A stretch of 64,000 nucleotides of DNA. Source: Microbacterium sp. M28 (lineage in GTDB: Bacteria > Actinomycetota > Actinomycetes > Actinomycetales > Microbacteriaceae). The stretch covers positions 1,054,001 to 1,118,000 of the forward strand of contig NZ_CP107546.1 of NCBI RefSeq assembly GCF_025836995.1, read 5' to 3'. Below are positions 17,358-24,813 of the stretch, piece by piece. The notes under the pieces are model-generated. The model saw only the letters and a program-made list of their open reading frames with translations. It made no database searches and was not told the DNA's origin. The first letter of the stretch is position 1, and every line of letters starts with the position of its first letter. Position numbers and translations under genes: made by a program.

Positions 17358-18758
17358 TCAGACCGGCGTCTCGCCGTCGCCCTTCTCCTCGCCCTCGTCC
17401 GCGTCGGTCGTGTCGGCATCGGTCGCACCGTCACCGAAATCCTCGCCGTCCAGCAGGCGTGCGAGCGCCTCATCGAACTCGTCGGCCGGCGGCTCCTCGC
17501 CGCGTGCGGTCGCCTGCAGCCGAGCGATCAGCGCGGTCGGATCGTCGATGTCGGACGCATCCGGCATGAGATCGGGGTAGTCCCAGAGGCTGTCGCGCGC
17601 GGCGATGCCGACGGCATCCGTGACGGCCCGCCACATGGCGGCCGCCTCGCGCAGCCGACGCGGACGCAGCTTCAGGCCGACCAGCGCGCCGAGCGCGTCC
17701 TCCGCAGGGCCACCGACGGCACGGCGCCGACGAGCGGCCTCCGCGATGCGCACGCCGTCCGGCAGGCGGGAGGTGGCCTCGGCCGTGACCACGTCCACCC
17801 AGCCGTCGATCATCGCGATGACGTTCTCCAGACGCGCCAGCGACTCGCGCTGCGCCTCCGTCTGGGCCGGCAGCAGAGCGCCGCCTTCGATGGCCGCGCG
17901 CAGCTCTTCGGGGTTCGACGGGTCGAGCCGGCTCGCGACGTCCTCGAGCGCTTCGACATCGACCTCGACGCCGCGCGCGAAATCGGTGATCTGGCTCATC
18001 ACGTGCAGGTGCAGCCACTTGGCGTGCCGGTAGAGGCGCGCATGCGCCAGTTCGCGGGTCGCGAGGTACAGCGCGATCTGATCCTCGGGGATCTCCAGCC
18101 CCTCGCCGAACGCGGTCAGGTTCTGCGGGATGATCGCCGCCGTGCCGGCCGGCAGCACGGGGATGCCGACATCACCGCCGGAGACGACCTCGAGCGAGAG
18201 GTTGCCGAGCACCTGACCGAACTGTGCGGCGAAGACCGAGCTCCCGAGGCCCCGCATCAGACGTCCGGCGCCCTGCACGACCTGGCGCATGTCATCGGGG
18301 ACCTGGGCGTCCAGCGCCGAGGTCAGCGCGTCGGCGATGCTCGTCGACACCGGGTCGGCGATCTCCTTCCACACCGGCAGAGTCTGCTCGACCCACTCGC
18401 CGCGCGTGAGCACGCGCGGCGAGTCCGCGAGCTCCGAGATGGTCGTGGCCTCGCCGAGCCACAGGTTCGCCAGGCCGAACGCGTCGGCCAGCGACGAGCG
18501 GGAGCCGTCGGTGATGCCCAGCCCGTCGCGGTTGGCGATGTGCAGCGCCTGTCGCAGCGTGTTCTGCCACGGGTCGCCGCCGAAGGCGCCCTGCAGCTGC
18601 GCCATGAGCTGCGACATCATCGCGGGATCCATCGGGATGCCCTCGGCACCGCCGAGGGCGTTCTGCAGCGCTTCGAGGTCGAAATCGGCTCCGCCGTTCG
18701 ACATCATCCGGCGGAGGAACTCCTGGAAGTCCTCGGGGTTCGGGTCGTTGTCTGCCAT
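17358..18758 (-). CDS. DUF2342 zinc-dependent metalloprotease-like protein
   Basis: The 466-residue cytosolic protein matches the actinobacterial DUF2342 family annotated as zinc-dependent metalloprotease. Its key helix reads LATRELAHARLYRHAKWLH (about residue 215 on), where RExxH plus a downstream His would hold the metal. Downstream helices include DAALxxL-type repeats and GLKLRPRRLREAAAMW. The C-terminus is strongly acidic. Proteolytic activity is not proved from sequence. The ATG at 18758 is preferred; an in-frame extension further upstream runs through the ylbL-like gene and is not real. It diverges from that gene across 120 bp, as in mycobacteria. Confidence 0.82.
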   Translation of the reverse strand: MADNDPNPEDFQEFLRRMMSNGGADFDLEALQNALGGAEGIPMDPAMMSQLMAQLQGAFGGDPWQNTLRQALHIANRDGLGITDGSRSSLADAFGLANLWLGEATTISELADSPRVLTRGEWVEQTLPVWKEIADPVSTSIADALTSALDAQVPDDMRQVVQGAGRLMRGLGSSVFAAQFGQVLGNLSLEVVSGGDVGIPVLPAGTAAIIPQNLTAFGEGLEIPEDQIALYLATRELAHARLYRHAKWLHLHVMSQITDFARGVEVDVEALEDVASRLDPSNPEELRAAIEGGALLPAQTEAQRESLARLENVIAMIDGWVDVVTAEATSRLPDGVRIAEAARRRRAVGGPAEDALGALVGLKLRPRRLREAAAMWRAVTDAVGIAARDSLWDYPDLMPDASDIDDPTALIARLQATARGEEPPADEFDEALARLLDGEDFGDGATDADTTDADEGEEKGDGETPV

Positions 18759-18866
18759 CTCGATCGCCCTCTCAGCGCGCCTGTAGCCTGTGGCATCTAC
18801 GCTAGTTGCAGCATCCTGCGCAGGACCCGACTGTTCGCAGATCGCTGTACGCCACTCGCGAACGAC

Positions 18867-18871
18867 GGAGG
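18867..18871 (+). promoter_or_regulatory. Strong ribosome-binding site GGAGG
   Basis: GGAGG lies 7 bp before a GTG at 18879 and decides the start of the PDZ/Lon-like protease in a frame that stays open far upstream. It shows that this gene has a leader, unlike many neighbours. Confidence 0.8.
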
Positions 18872-18878
18872 TACTTCT

Positions 18879-19979
18879 GTGAGTCAGACCCGGTCTCGCC
18901 GGCTCGGGCTGGGTGTCTGGGCACTGATCGTCGCCCTCGTCGCCCTGATCGTGCTCACCTTCCTCCCGACGCCGTACGTGATCCAGCGGCCTGGTCCGGT
19001 GTACGACACCCTCGGCACGGCGGAGAACGCCGACGGGATCGACGTGCCGCTGATCGAGATCTCCGGCGCGGAGACGTTCGAGACGGCGGGGACGCTCGAT
19101 CTCACGACCGTCCAGGTCGTCGGCAACCGCCAGCGCACGCCGAGCTGGTTCGAGCTCGCCCTCGCCTGGACGGATTCGTCGAAGGCCGTGGTGCCGATCG
19201 AGAGCGTGTTCCCCGAGGGCGTCACGACCGAGCAGCGCGACGAGCGCAACGCGGTGCTGATGGTCGACTCGCAGCACGAGGCCACGGCCGCCGCGCTGGG
19301 CCAGCTCGGTTACGACACCGGGGCGCAGGTCGAGGTCGTCGAGGTCATCGAGGGCAGCGCAGCCGACGGCATCCTGCAGCCGGGCGATGCGATCCTCGCG
19401 ATCGACGGCGTCGCGGTGGAATCCGGTGCGCGGCTGCGCGAAGCGATCCAGGATGCCGCCGGCGAGACGATCTCGCTCACGATCCAGCGCTCGGGGGAGC
19501 AGTCGGAGGTCGAGCTGACCCCGCAGAAGACGACGACCGACGGCGTGGACACGTGGCTGATCGGCATCACCCTGACCACGCAGTACGACTTCCCGATCGA
19601 CGTGACCATCCAACTGGACGACGTCGGCGGGCCGAGTGCCGGAATGATGTTCGCCCTCGGCATCGTCGACATGCTCACGGAGGGTGAGCTCAACGGCGGC
19701 GAGGACATCGCGGGCACCGGCACGATCACCGCCGACGGCGAGGTCGGTCCGATCGGCGGCATCCGTCAGAAGCTGTACGGCGCGCGCGATGCCGGCGCCG
19801 AGTTCTTCCTCGCTCCGGCTGCGAACTGCGACGAGGTCGTCGGCCATGTGCCGTCCGGCCTGCAGGTGTTCTCGACCTCGACGTTGGACGAGTCGATCGA
19901 GATCCTGGACGCCGTCGCGGCTGGCGGCGATCTGGACGCCCTGCCGACCTGCACCACCGAGGCGGCCGCCTCCCGCTGA
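18879..19979 (+). CDS. YlbL-like membrane-anchored PDZ/Lon (S16) serine protease
   Basis: This 366-residue protein starts with one membrane anchor (about residues 13-32). A PDZ domain follows (about 135-215, with GSAADGILQPGDAILAIDG), then a Lon-type proteolytic domain. The S16 Ser-Lys dyad is visible as GGPSAGMMFAL (Ser) and GGIRQKLYGARDAGA (Lys). It probably cleaves membrane or secreted proteins outside the membrane, as for Bacillus YlbL and mycobacterial Rv3194c. The GTG at 18879 has GGAGG 7 bp upstream. It is followed 62 bp later by the UPF0182 gene, which has its own leaderless promoter, and both are conserved neighbours in actinobacteria. Confidence 0.88.
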   Translation: MSQTRSRRLGLGVWALIVALVALIVLTFLPTPYVIQRPGPVYDTLGTAENADGIDVPLIEISGAETFETAGTLDLTTVQVVGNRQRTPSWFELALAWTDSSKAVVPIESVFPEGVTTEQRDERNAVLMVDSQHEATAAALGQLGYDTGAQVEVVEVIEGSAADGILQPGDAILAIDGVAVESGARLREAIQDAAGETISLTIQRSGEQSEVELTPQKTTTDGVDTWLIGITLTTQYDFPIDVTIQLDDVGGPSAGMMFALGIVDMLTEGELNGGEDIAGTGTITADGEVGPIGGIRQKLYGARDAGAEFFLAPAANCDEVVGHVPSGLQVFSTSTLDESIEILDAVAAGGDLDALPTCTTEAAASR

Positions 19980-20041
19980 TGCGGTGTCCGCGCTGAGCGG
20001 ACAGGAGCGCCGGCCCGCGGCATCATGCCTAGGATGGAACG

Positions 20042-22978
20042 GTGACCACGACCTCAGCGCCGACACCGGCCACGCCCCGCACATCTCGACGCATCGTCGC
20101 CATCACGTTGGCGATCATCGCCGCGCTGGTCGCGGCCTTCTTCGTCTTCGCCTCGCTCTACACCGAGTTCCTCTGGTACGACCAGCTGAGCTTCGCGAAC
20201 GTGCTGACGACGCAGTGGTTGGCGGCCGCGACGATGTTCGTGGTCGGGTTCCTCGGAATGGCGGTTCCGCTGTTCCTGGTCATCCAGCTCGCGTATCGGC
20301 TGCGACCGGTCTACGTGCGGCTCAGCTCGCAGCTGGATCGCTACCAGGAGGTCATCGAACCCCTGCGCCGGCTCGCCATGTGGGGCATGCCGATCTTCTT
20401 CGGTCTGTTCGCCGGGTTCGCCGCGGCGGGCAACTGGCAGACGGTCATGCTGTGGCTGAACGGCGTCGCCACCAAGACGGTCGACAAGGAGTTCGGTCTC
20501 GACACCGGGTTCTACCTGTTCGCGATGCCGTTCTACTCGATCCTGCTCGCCTTCGTCTCTGCCGTGCTGCTGCTGTGCCTGCTCGTGACGGCGCTGGTGT
20601 CATACCTCTACGGTTCCGTGCAGATCGGTCAGCGCGAGCTGCGGATCTCCAAGCCCGCACGGATCCAGCTGGCGGTACTGGCGGGTCTGTACCTGCTCGT
20701 GCAGGCGGTGAGCCTGTGGCTGGACCGCTACAAGACGCTGATCTCCGAAGAGGATCGAATCACCGGTGCCGCGTACACCAGCGTGAACGCGACCATCCCC
20801 GGCCTGGCGATCCTGTCGATCCTCGCGGTCATCGTGGCGCTGCTCTTCTTCGTCACCGCCGTGATCGGACGCTGGCGGTTCCCGCTGGCGGCGACCGCGC
20901 TGCTCATCGTCGCATCGCTGGTGGTCGGCGTCGGCTACCCGTGGGTCGTGGACACGTTCCAGGTGCGCCCGAACCAGAACAGCCTGCAGGCGGAGTTCTA
21001 CCAGCGCAACATCGACGGCACGAAGGCCGCGTACGGCATCGCCGATCTCGAGACGACCTCCTTCGAGGCCGTCACGGACGTCGAGGCCGGTCAGCTGCGA
21101 GAGGACGCCGCGACGACGGCATCCATCCGCATCGTCGACCCCGGCATCATCAGCCCGACCGTGCAGCAGCTGCAGCAGTACCGCGGCTACTACCAGTTCA
21201 CGGACACGCTCGACGTCGACCGCTACGAGATCGACGGTGCGTCCCAGGACACGGTCGCCGCCGTGCGCGAGCTGAACATGAACCAGCTCGGCGACGGCAA
21301 CAACTGGAACAACCGCACCGCGGTGTACACGCACGGATACGGACTCGTCGCCGCCGCGGGAAACCAGCGCACCGCGGACGGCGAACCGGTGTTCCTCGAG
21401 AGCGGCATCCCGTCCTCCGGCTTCCTCACGGACCGCGAGAACTTCCAGCCGCGTGTCTACTTCGGCGAGTACTCGCCGGACTACTCGATCGTCGGGGCGC
21501 CCGAGGGCACGGACCCCGTCGAGATCGACTACCCGCGTGGTGAGGACGGCGCCAACGAGACGAAGACGACGTTCTCGGGCGACGGCGGTCCCCGCGTCGG
21601 CAACACGTTCAACAAGCTGCTGTACGCGCTGAAGTTCCAGGAGGCGGAGATCCTGTTCTCCGACCTGGTCAACTCGGAGTCGCAGATCCTCTACGACCGC
21701 GACCCCGCCACCCGCGTGCAGAAGGTGGCTCCCTACCTGACGGTCGACTCCGACCCGTACCCGAGCGTCGTGGACGGCCGCATCGTGTGGATCGTGGACG
21801 GATACACCACCAGCGCGAGCTACCCGTACTCGACCGGTGTGAGCCTGACCGAGGCGATCGCCGACTCGAACAACCCCGCGCCGAGCCTCGCGTTCGACGA
21901 CATCAACTACATCCGCAACTCGGTCAAGGCGACGGTCGACGCGTACGACGGCTCCGTCACCCTGTACGCGTGGGATGCCGAGGATCCGATCCTCAAGGCG
22001 TGGCAGAAGATCTACCCGTCGACGGTCGAGCCGATCAGCGAGATGTCCGGCGAGCTGATGAGCCACGTCCGCTACCCGACCGACCTGTTCAAGGTGCAGC
22101 GCAACATCCTCGGCGTCTACCACGTCGACGACGCGAACTCGTTCGCGCAGCAGGACAACCGCTGGCAGACGCCGAACGACCCGCGCAACTCGAGCGAACT
22201 GCAGCCGCCGTACTACCTGACGATGAAGATGCCGGGGCAGGACGAGGCCGCGTTCTCGATGTTCTCCACGTTCATCCCGTCCTCCCAGGGGACGGCGGAA
22301 CGCAACGTGCTGATGGGCTACCTGGCGGTGGACTCGGATGCCGGGGCGACGGCGGGGGAGAAGAGCGAGGGCTACGGAAAGCTCCGCATGCTCGAGATCG
22401 ACACCGACACGACGGTGCCCGGCCCCGGCCAGGTGCAGAACACGTTCAACTCGGATGCCGACGTCGTCCGCGAGCTCAACCTGCTGCAGCAGGGTGAATC
22501 CGAGGTCAAATACGGCAACCTGCTGACCCTTCCGGTCGGCGGCGGATTCCTGTACGTCCAGCCGGTGTACGTGCAGTCCTCCAGCGGCACCCAGCTTCCG
22601 CTGCTGCGCAAGGTCCTGGTCGCCTTCGGCGACGAGGTGGCGTTCGAGGACACGCTCACGGAAGCGCTCGACGCCCTGTTCGGCGGAGACGCCGGCGCGG
22701 ACGGCGGCGATGAGGAGGTCGACCCGGTCGACCCGGAGACCGGTGAACCCACCGAACCGGCAGAGCCGACCGATCCGGACACCGGCGAAACCCCCGGCAC
22801 CGGCACGGATGCGGATGCACGGGCCGCCGCTCTCGCGGACGCCCAGCAGGCCATGCTCGACCGGGATGCCGCCCTGAAGGCCGGTGACCTCACCGCATTC
22901 GCCGAAGCGGATGACCGGCTGACCGCAGCGGTCAACACGCTTCTCGAACTGGAAGCGCAGGAGACCGGCGGCGAGTAG
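20042..22978 (+). CDS. UPF0182 family large membrane protein
   Basis: The 978-residue protein has seven hydrophobic segments in the first 310 residues (the first near 19-40, with LYTEFLWYDQLSF after it). A large extracytoplasmic domain follows (about 320-870), including GYYQFTDTLDVDRY and YPTDLFKVQRNILGVYH. This is UPF0182, represented by mycobacterial Rv3193c; its function is unknown. The C-terminus is an acidic Pro/Thr-rich linker (about 895-935) and a short helical end. The GTG at 20042 follows TAGGAT by 6 nt, indicating leaderless start. A 20-bp tandem duplication covers the stop codon, and a UUCG-capped terminator follows at 23017. Confidence 0.9.
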   Translation: MTTTSAPTPATPRTSRRIVAITLAIIAALVAAFFVFASLYTEFLWYDQLSFANVLTTQWLAAATMFVVGFLGMAVPLFLVIQLAYRLRPVYVRLSSQLDRYQEVIEPLRRLAMWGMPIFFGLFAGFAAAGNWQTVMLWLNGVATKTVDKEFGLDTGFYLFAMPFYSILLAFVSAVLLLCLLVTALVSYLYGSVQIGQRELRISKPARIQLAVLAGLYLLVQAVSLWLDRYKTLISEEDRITGAAYTSVNATIPGLAILSILAVIVALLFFVTAVIGRWRFPLAATALLIVASLVVGVGYPWVVDTFQVRPNQNSLQAEFYQRNIDGTKAAYGIADLETTSFEAVTDVEAGQLREDAATTASIRIVDPGIISPTVQQLQQYRGYYQFTDTLDVDRYEIDGASQDTVAAVRELNMNQLGDGNNWNNRTAVYTHGYGLVAAAGNQRTADGEPVFLESGIPSSGFLTDRENFQPRVYFGEYSPDYSIVGAPEGTDPVEIDYPRGEDGANETKTTFSGDGGPRVGNTFNKLLYALKFQEAEILFSDLVNSESQILYDRDPATRVQKVAPYLTVDSDPYPSVVDGRIVWIVDGYTTSASYPYSTGVSLTEAIADSNNPAPSLAFDDINYIRNSVKATVDAYDGSVTLYAWDAEDPILKAWQKIYPSTVEPISEMSGELMSHVRYPTDLFKVQRNILGVYHVDDANSFAQQDNRWQTPNDPRNSSELQPPYYLTMKMPGQDEAAFSMFSTFIPSSQGTAERNVLMGYLAVDSDAGATAGEKSEGYGKLRMLEIDTDTTVPGPGQVQNTFNSDADVVRELNLLQQGESEVKYGNLLTLPVGGGFLYVQPVYVQSSSGTQLPLLRKVLVAFGDEVAFEDTLTEALDALFGGDAGADGGDEEVDPVDPETGEPTEPAEPTDPDTGETPGTGTDADARAAALADAQQAMLDRDAALKAGDLTAFAEADDRLTAAVNTLLELEAQETGGE

Positions 22979-23002
22979 CCGCGACCGGCGGCGAGCAGCC
23001 GC
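22963..23002 (+). repeat. 20-bp tandem duplication spanning the UPF0182 stop codon
   Basis: Two adjacent 20-bp copies (22963-22982 and 22983-23002) differ at one base: the stop codon TAG in the first is CAG in the second. It is a small local duplication. Confidence 0.85.
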
Positions 23003-23016
23003 GCGAGGTCGGAACG

Positions 23017-23048
23017 AGAGAGGGCGTCCCTTCGGGGGCGCCCTCTCT
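23017..23048 (+). terminator. Rho-independent terminator of the UPF0182 gene
   Basis: A 14-bp stem (23017-23030 with 23035-23048, one G-U wobble) is capped by a UUCG tetraloop and followed by a T-rich stretch beginning GTGTTCCCTTCG. It lies 38 bp after the stop codon. Confidence 0.8.
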
Positions 23049-23128
23049 GTGTTCCCTTCGTTCGTTGGGTGAGGACGGGGGCGGGGCAGCGGTGAAGAGC
23101 GCTGGCGCGGGAGGCGTGGGGAGACGTG

Positions 23129-23288
23129 GGGAAGGGGGCCCGCGCTGCGCGCGAGGCGTTGGGAAGGGGGCCCGCGCTGCGCGCGAGGCGTTGGGAAGGG
23201 GGCCCGCGCTGCGCGCGAGGCGTTGGGAAGGGGGCCCGCGCTGCGCGCGAGGCGTTGGGAAAGGGGCCCGCGCTGCGCGCGAGGCGTT
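23129..23288. repeat. Five tandem copies of a 32-bp unit
   Basis: Copies occupy 23129-23160, 23161-23192, 23193-23224, 23225-23256 and 23257-23288. The first four are identical and the fifth differs by one base (G to A). Each unit begins GGGAAGGGGGCCCGCGCTGC and ends GCGCGAGGCGTT. It contains the palindrome GGGCCC and a self-complementary GCGC-rich core. The unit length is not a multiple of three, so open frames through it are accidental. It lies in the longest gene-free stretch of the window (22979-23488). In 23289-23434 I see only G+C-rich sequence with short imperfect inverted repeats and no gene. Confidence 0.95.
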
Positions 23289-23434
23289 AAGGGCGTCGGG
23301 AAGCGTTGGGAGGGCTACCGGCTCCGCCGGCCGCCTGAAAGGTCACCAGGATTTGGCCACGGCGCCACTCCACGCGCCGCTGGCGCGTCGCGCGGAGCCT
23401 CGGGCGCCGCGGGACCGAGTTGCTCTCACCACGT

Positions 23435-23498
23435 CCCGCAACCAAAACGACGACGTCCCGGCCCTAGGGGGCCGGGACTTCGTCGTTTTGGTTGCGGG
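23435..23498. repeat. 30-bp inverted repeat reaching into the tRNA-fMet 3' end
   Basis: The arms 23435-23464 and 23469-23498 match at 29 of 30 positions around a 4-nt TAGG loop. On the minus strand it follows the first tRNA and may be its terminator, since AAAACG/CGTTTT tracts are inside the stem. Unusually, the arm includes the last bases of the tRNA and its encoded CCA, so a copy of CCCGCAACCA is present in inverted orientation on the other side of the loop. Confidence 0.9.
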
Positions 23499-23565
23499 GA
23501 CAGGATTTGAACCTGCGACCTCCGGGTTATGAGCCCGGCGAGCTACCGAACTGCTCCACCCCGCG
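23492..23565 (-). tRNA. Initiator tRNA-Met (CAU), copy 1
   Basis: The 74-nt transcript folds into a full cloverleaf: acceptor CGCGGGG/CCCCGCA with the C1 x A72 mismatch, D-stem GAGC/GCTC, anticodon stem CCGGG/CCCGG with three G-C pairs next to the loop, CAT anticodon (complement at 23529-23531), and T-arm GCAGGTTCAAATCCTGT. The C1 x A72 mismatch and GGG/CCC pairs identify an initiator. CCA is encoded (23489-23491). Upstream on the minus strand TAGGCT (23577-23582) is a likely -10 box. Confidence 0.96.
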
Positions 23566-23649
23566 TCACATCTGTCAGCCTACCGTCGTGCGTCTGCGGC
23601 CGCGAAAGCGAACGGGAAGCGGGCGTGTCGGATCCTGGTGGGCGAAGCA

Positions 23650-23689
23650 AAAGGCCCCTGATCCGGATTTCTCCTGATCAGGGGCCTTT
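23650..23689 (-). terminator. Terminator downstream of the second tRNA-fMet
   Basis: A perfect 14-bp stem (23650-23663 with 23676-23689) and 12-nt loop is followed on the minus strand by TTTTGC. It lies 18 bp past the 3' end of tRNA copy 2 and separates the two tRNA genes into independent transcription units. Confidence 0.85.
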
Positions 23690-23706
23690 CTTGTGTCGCA
23701 TTCTCG

Positions 23707-23780
23707 TTGCGGGGACAGGATTTGAACCTGCGACCTCCGGGTTATGAGCCCGGCGAGCTACCGAACTGCTCCACCCCGCG
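23707..23780 (-). tRNA. Initiator tRNA-Met (CAU), copy 2
   Basis: The 74-nt mature sequence is identical to copy 1, including the C1 x A72 initiator mismatch. The following bases read CGA, so CCA is not encoded and must be added after transcription. It has its own promoter (23793-23821) and terminator (23650-23689). Translating the opposite strand gives GTGFEPATSGL, a common false protein ending in annotations. Confidence 0.96.
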
Positions 23781-23792
23781 GCACAAGAATTT

Positions 23793-23821
23793 ACTCTAGC
23801 ACGGATCGTCCCTTCCGTCAC
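23793..23821 (-). promoter_or_regulatory. Sigma-70-type promoter of tRNA-fMet copy 2
   Basis: On the minus strand GTGACG (23816-23821) and TAGAGT (23793-23798) are separated by 17 bp, and the tRNA begins 12 bp downstream of the -10 box. Confidence 0.65.
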
Positions 23822-23851
23822 ATCGAGGGCGGAGTGGGCGAGGATGGGAGC

Positions 23852-24646
23852 ATGCCCCAGGTTCTCGTCGCCGTCTGCCAGTTCGCCCCGTCCGCCGACC
23901 GAGCCGACAACCGCGCGCGCATCGCTGAGCTGAGCGCTGGCGCCGCAGCACGCGGCGCGGCACTCGTGGTCTTCCCGGAGTACGCGAGCTACTTCGTCCA
24001 CCCCCTGGACGCAACCCTCGCCGAGAACGCCGAAGCCCTGGACGGCGAGTTCGTGCAGGAGCTGCAGGGCACGGCATCCGCACACGGCGTCACGATCGTC
24101 GCAGGTCTCGTGGAGGCCGCGGGGGACAAGGTCGCCAACACCCTCGTTGCCGTGGACGCCGAGGGCCTGCAGGCGACGTACCGGAAGCAGCATCTCTACG
24201 ACGCGTTCGGGCAGACCGAATCAGACTGGATCGCCCCCGGTGAGCTCGGCCGCGCCGAGACGTTCGCGATCGAGGGCCTGCGCTTCGGTCTCATGACCTG
24301 TTACGACCTGCGGTTCCCCGAGGTCGCGCGCACCCTCGTGGATGCCGGCGCCGATGTGCTCGTCGTCCCGGCCGAGTGGGTGCGCGGGCCGCTCAAGGAG
24401 CACCACTGGACGACGCTGCTCGCGGCGCGTGCCATCGAGAACACCACCTTCGTCGTCGCCGCCGACCACCCGGCGCCGATCGGCATCGGCCGTTCCCAGA
24501 TCATCGATCCGCAGGGCGTGGTGCTCGCAGGGCTCGCGAGCGGCGAGGGGATCGCGCTCGCCGGGCTCGACAGCTCGGAGATCGAGCGCGTCCGCGCCGT
24601 CAATCCGGTGCTGCGGCTGCGGCGCTACGCCGTCGTCCCGCGCTGA
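23852..24646 (+). CDS. Carbon-nitrogen hydrolase (nitrilase superfamily amidase)
   Basis: The 264-residue protein has the Glu-Lys-Cys triad of the nitrilase superfamily: VVFPEYASYF (Glu, about residue 41), TYRKQHLYDAFGQTES (Lys), and GLMTCYDLRFPEVAR (Cys). The second conserved Glu is in VVPAEWVRGPLKEHHW. The size and sequence fit single-domain Nit/omega-amidase-type enzymes, for example deaminated-glutathione amidases; the substrate is not determined. The ATG at 23852 is chosen because the in-frame extension upstream reads through a tRNA gene. GAGGAT lies 6 nt before the start, compatible with leaderless translation. It is convergent with the aminotransferase. Confidence 0.88.
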   Translation: MPQVLVAVCQFAPSADRADNRARIAELSAGAAARGAALVVFPEYASYFVHPLDATLAENAEALDGEFVQELQGTASAHGVTIVAGLVEAAGDKVANTLVAVDAEGLQATYRKQHLYDAFGQTESDWIAPGELGRAETFAIEGLRFGLMTCYDLRFPEVARTLVDAGADVLVVPAEWVRGPLKEHHWTTLLAARAIENTTFVVAADHPAPIGIGRSQIIDPQGVVLAGLASGEGIALAGLDSSEIERVRAVNPVLRLRRYAVVPR

Positions 24647-24738
24647 CGCAGGGCGGAGGGGTCGCGTCCGGTCGCCGCGCGCTTGCTGAGACGGCCGTCT
24701 CCGGCCCCTCGTGTGGAACGCCGGGCACGGAGAACTCG

Positions 24739-24775
24739 CGAATCGCCGCGTCGCGCGTCGTGAGGCGGCAATTCG
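24739..24775. terminator. Imperfect inverted repeat between convergent genes
   Basis: An 11-bp inverted repeat (24739-24749 with 24765-24775, one mismatch) lies in the 167-bp gap between the amidase and the convergent aminotransferase. It may be a shared terminator, but there is no U-tract. I see no gene in the gap. Confidence 0.4.
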
Positions 24776-24813
24776 TGACCTCTCTGCCCGCGGACACGCG
24801 CGCGTCGCATGGG

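Noticed and set aside
16836-18878. Long in-frame N-terminal extension of the YlbL-like protease
   Set aside because: It runs antisense through the DUF2342 gene; the strong GGAGG at 18867 and the membrane anchor place the start at 18879.
18759-20084. Upstream extension of the DUF2342 metalloprotease
   Set aside because: The extension is antisense to the YlbL-like gene and of low complexity; the conserved N-terminus MADNDPNPEDFQEF starts at 18758.
23129-23288. CRISPR array
   Set aside because: The 32-bp units are directly adjacent with no spacers, and no cas gene is in the window.
23435-23565. Prophage or island attachment site at tRNA-fMet
   Set aside because: The duplicated tRNA end is inverted, not direct, and there is no integrase or foreign gene block beside it.
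23065-23747. Open frames ending GTGFEPATSGL near the tRNAs
   Set aside because: They are translations of the strand opposite the two tRNA-fMet genes and of the 32-bp repeat, not proteins.
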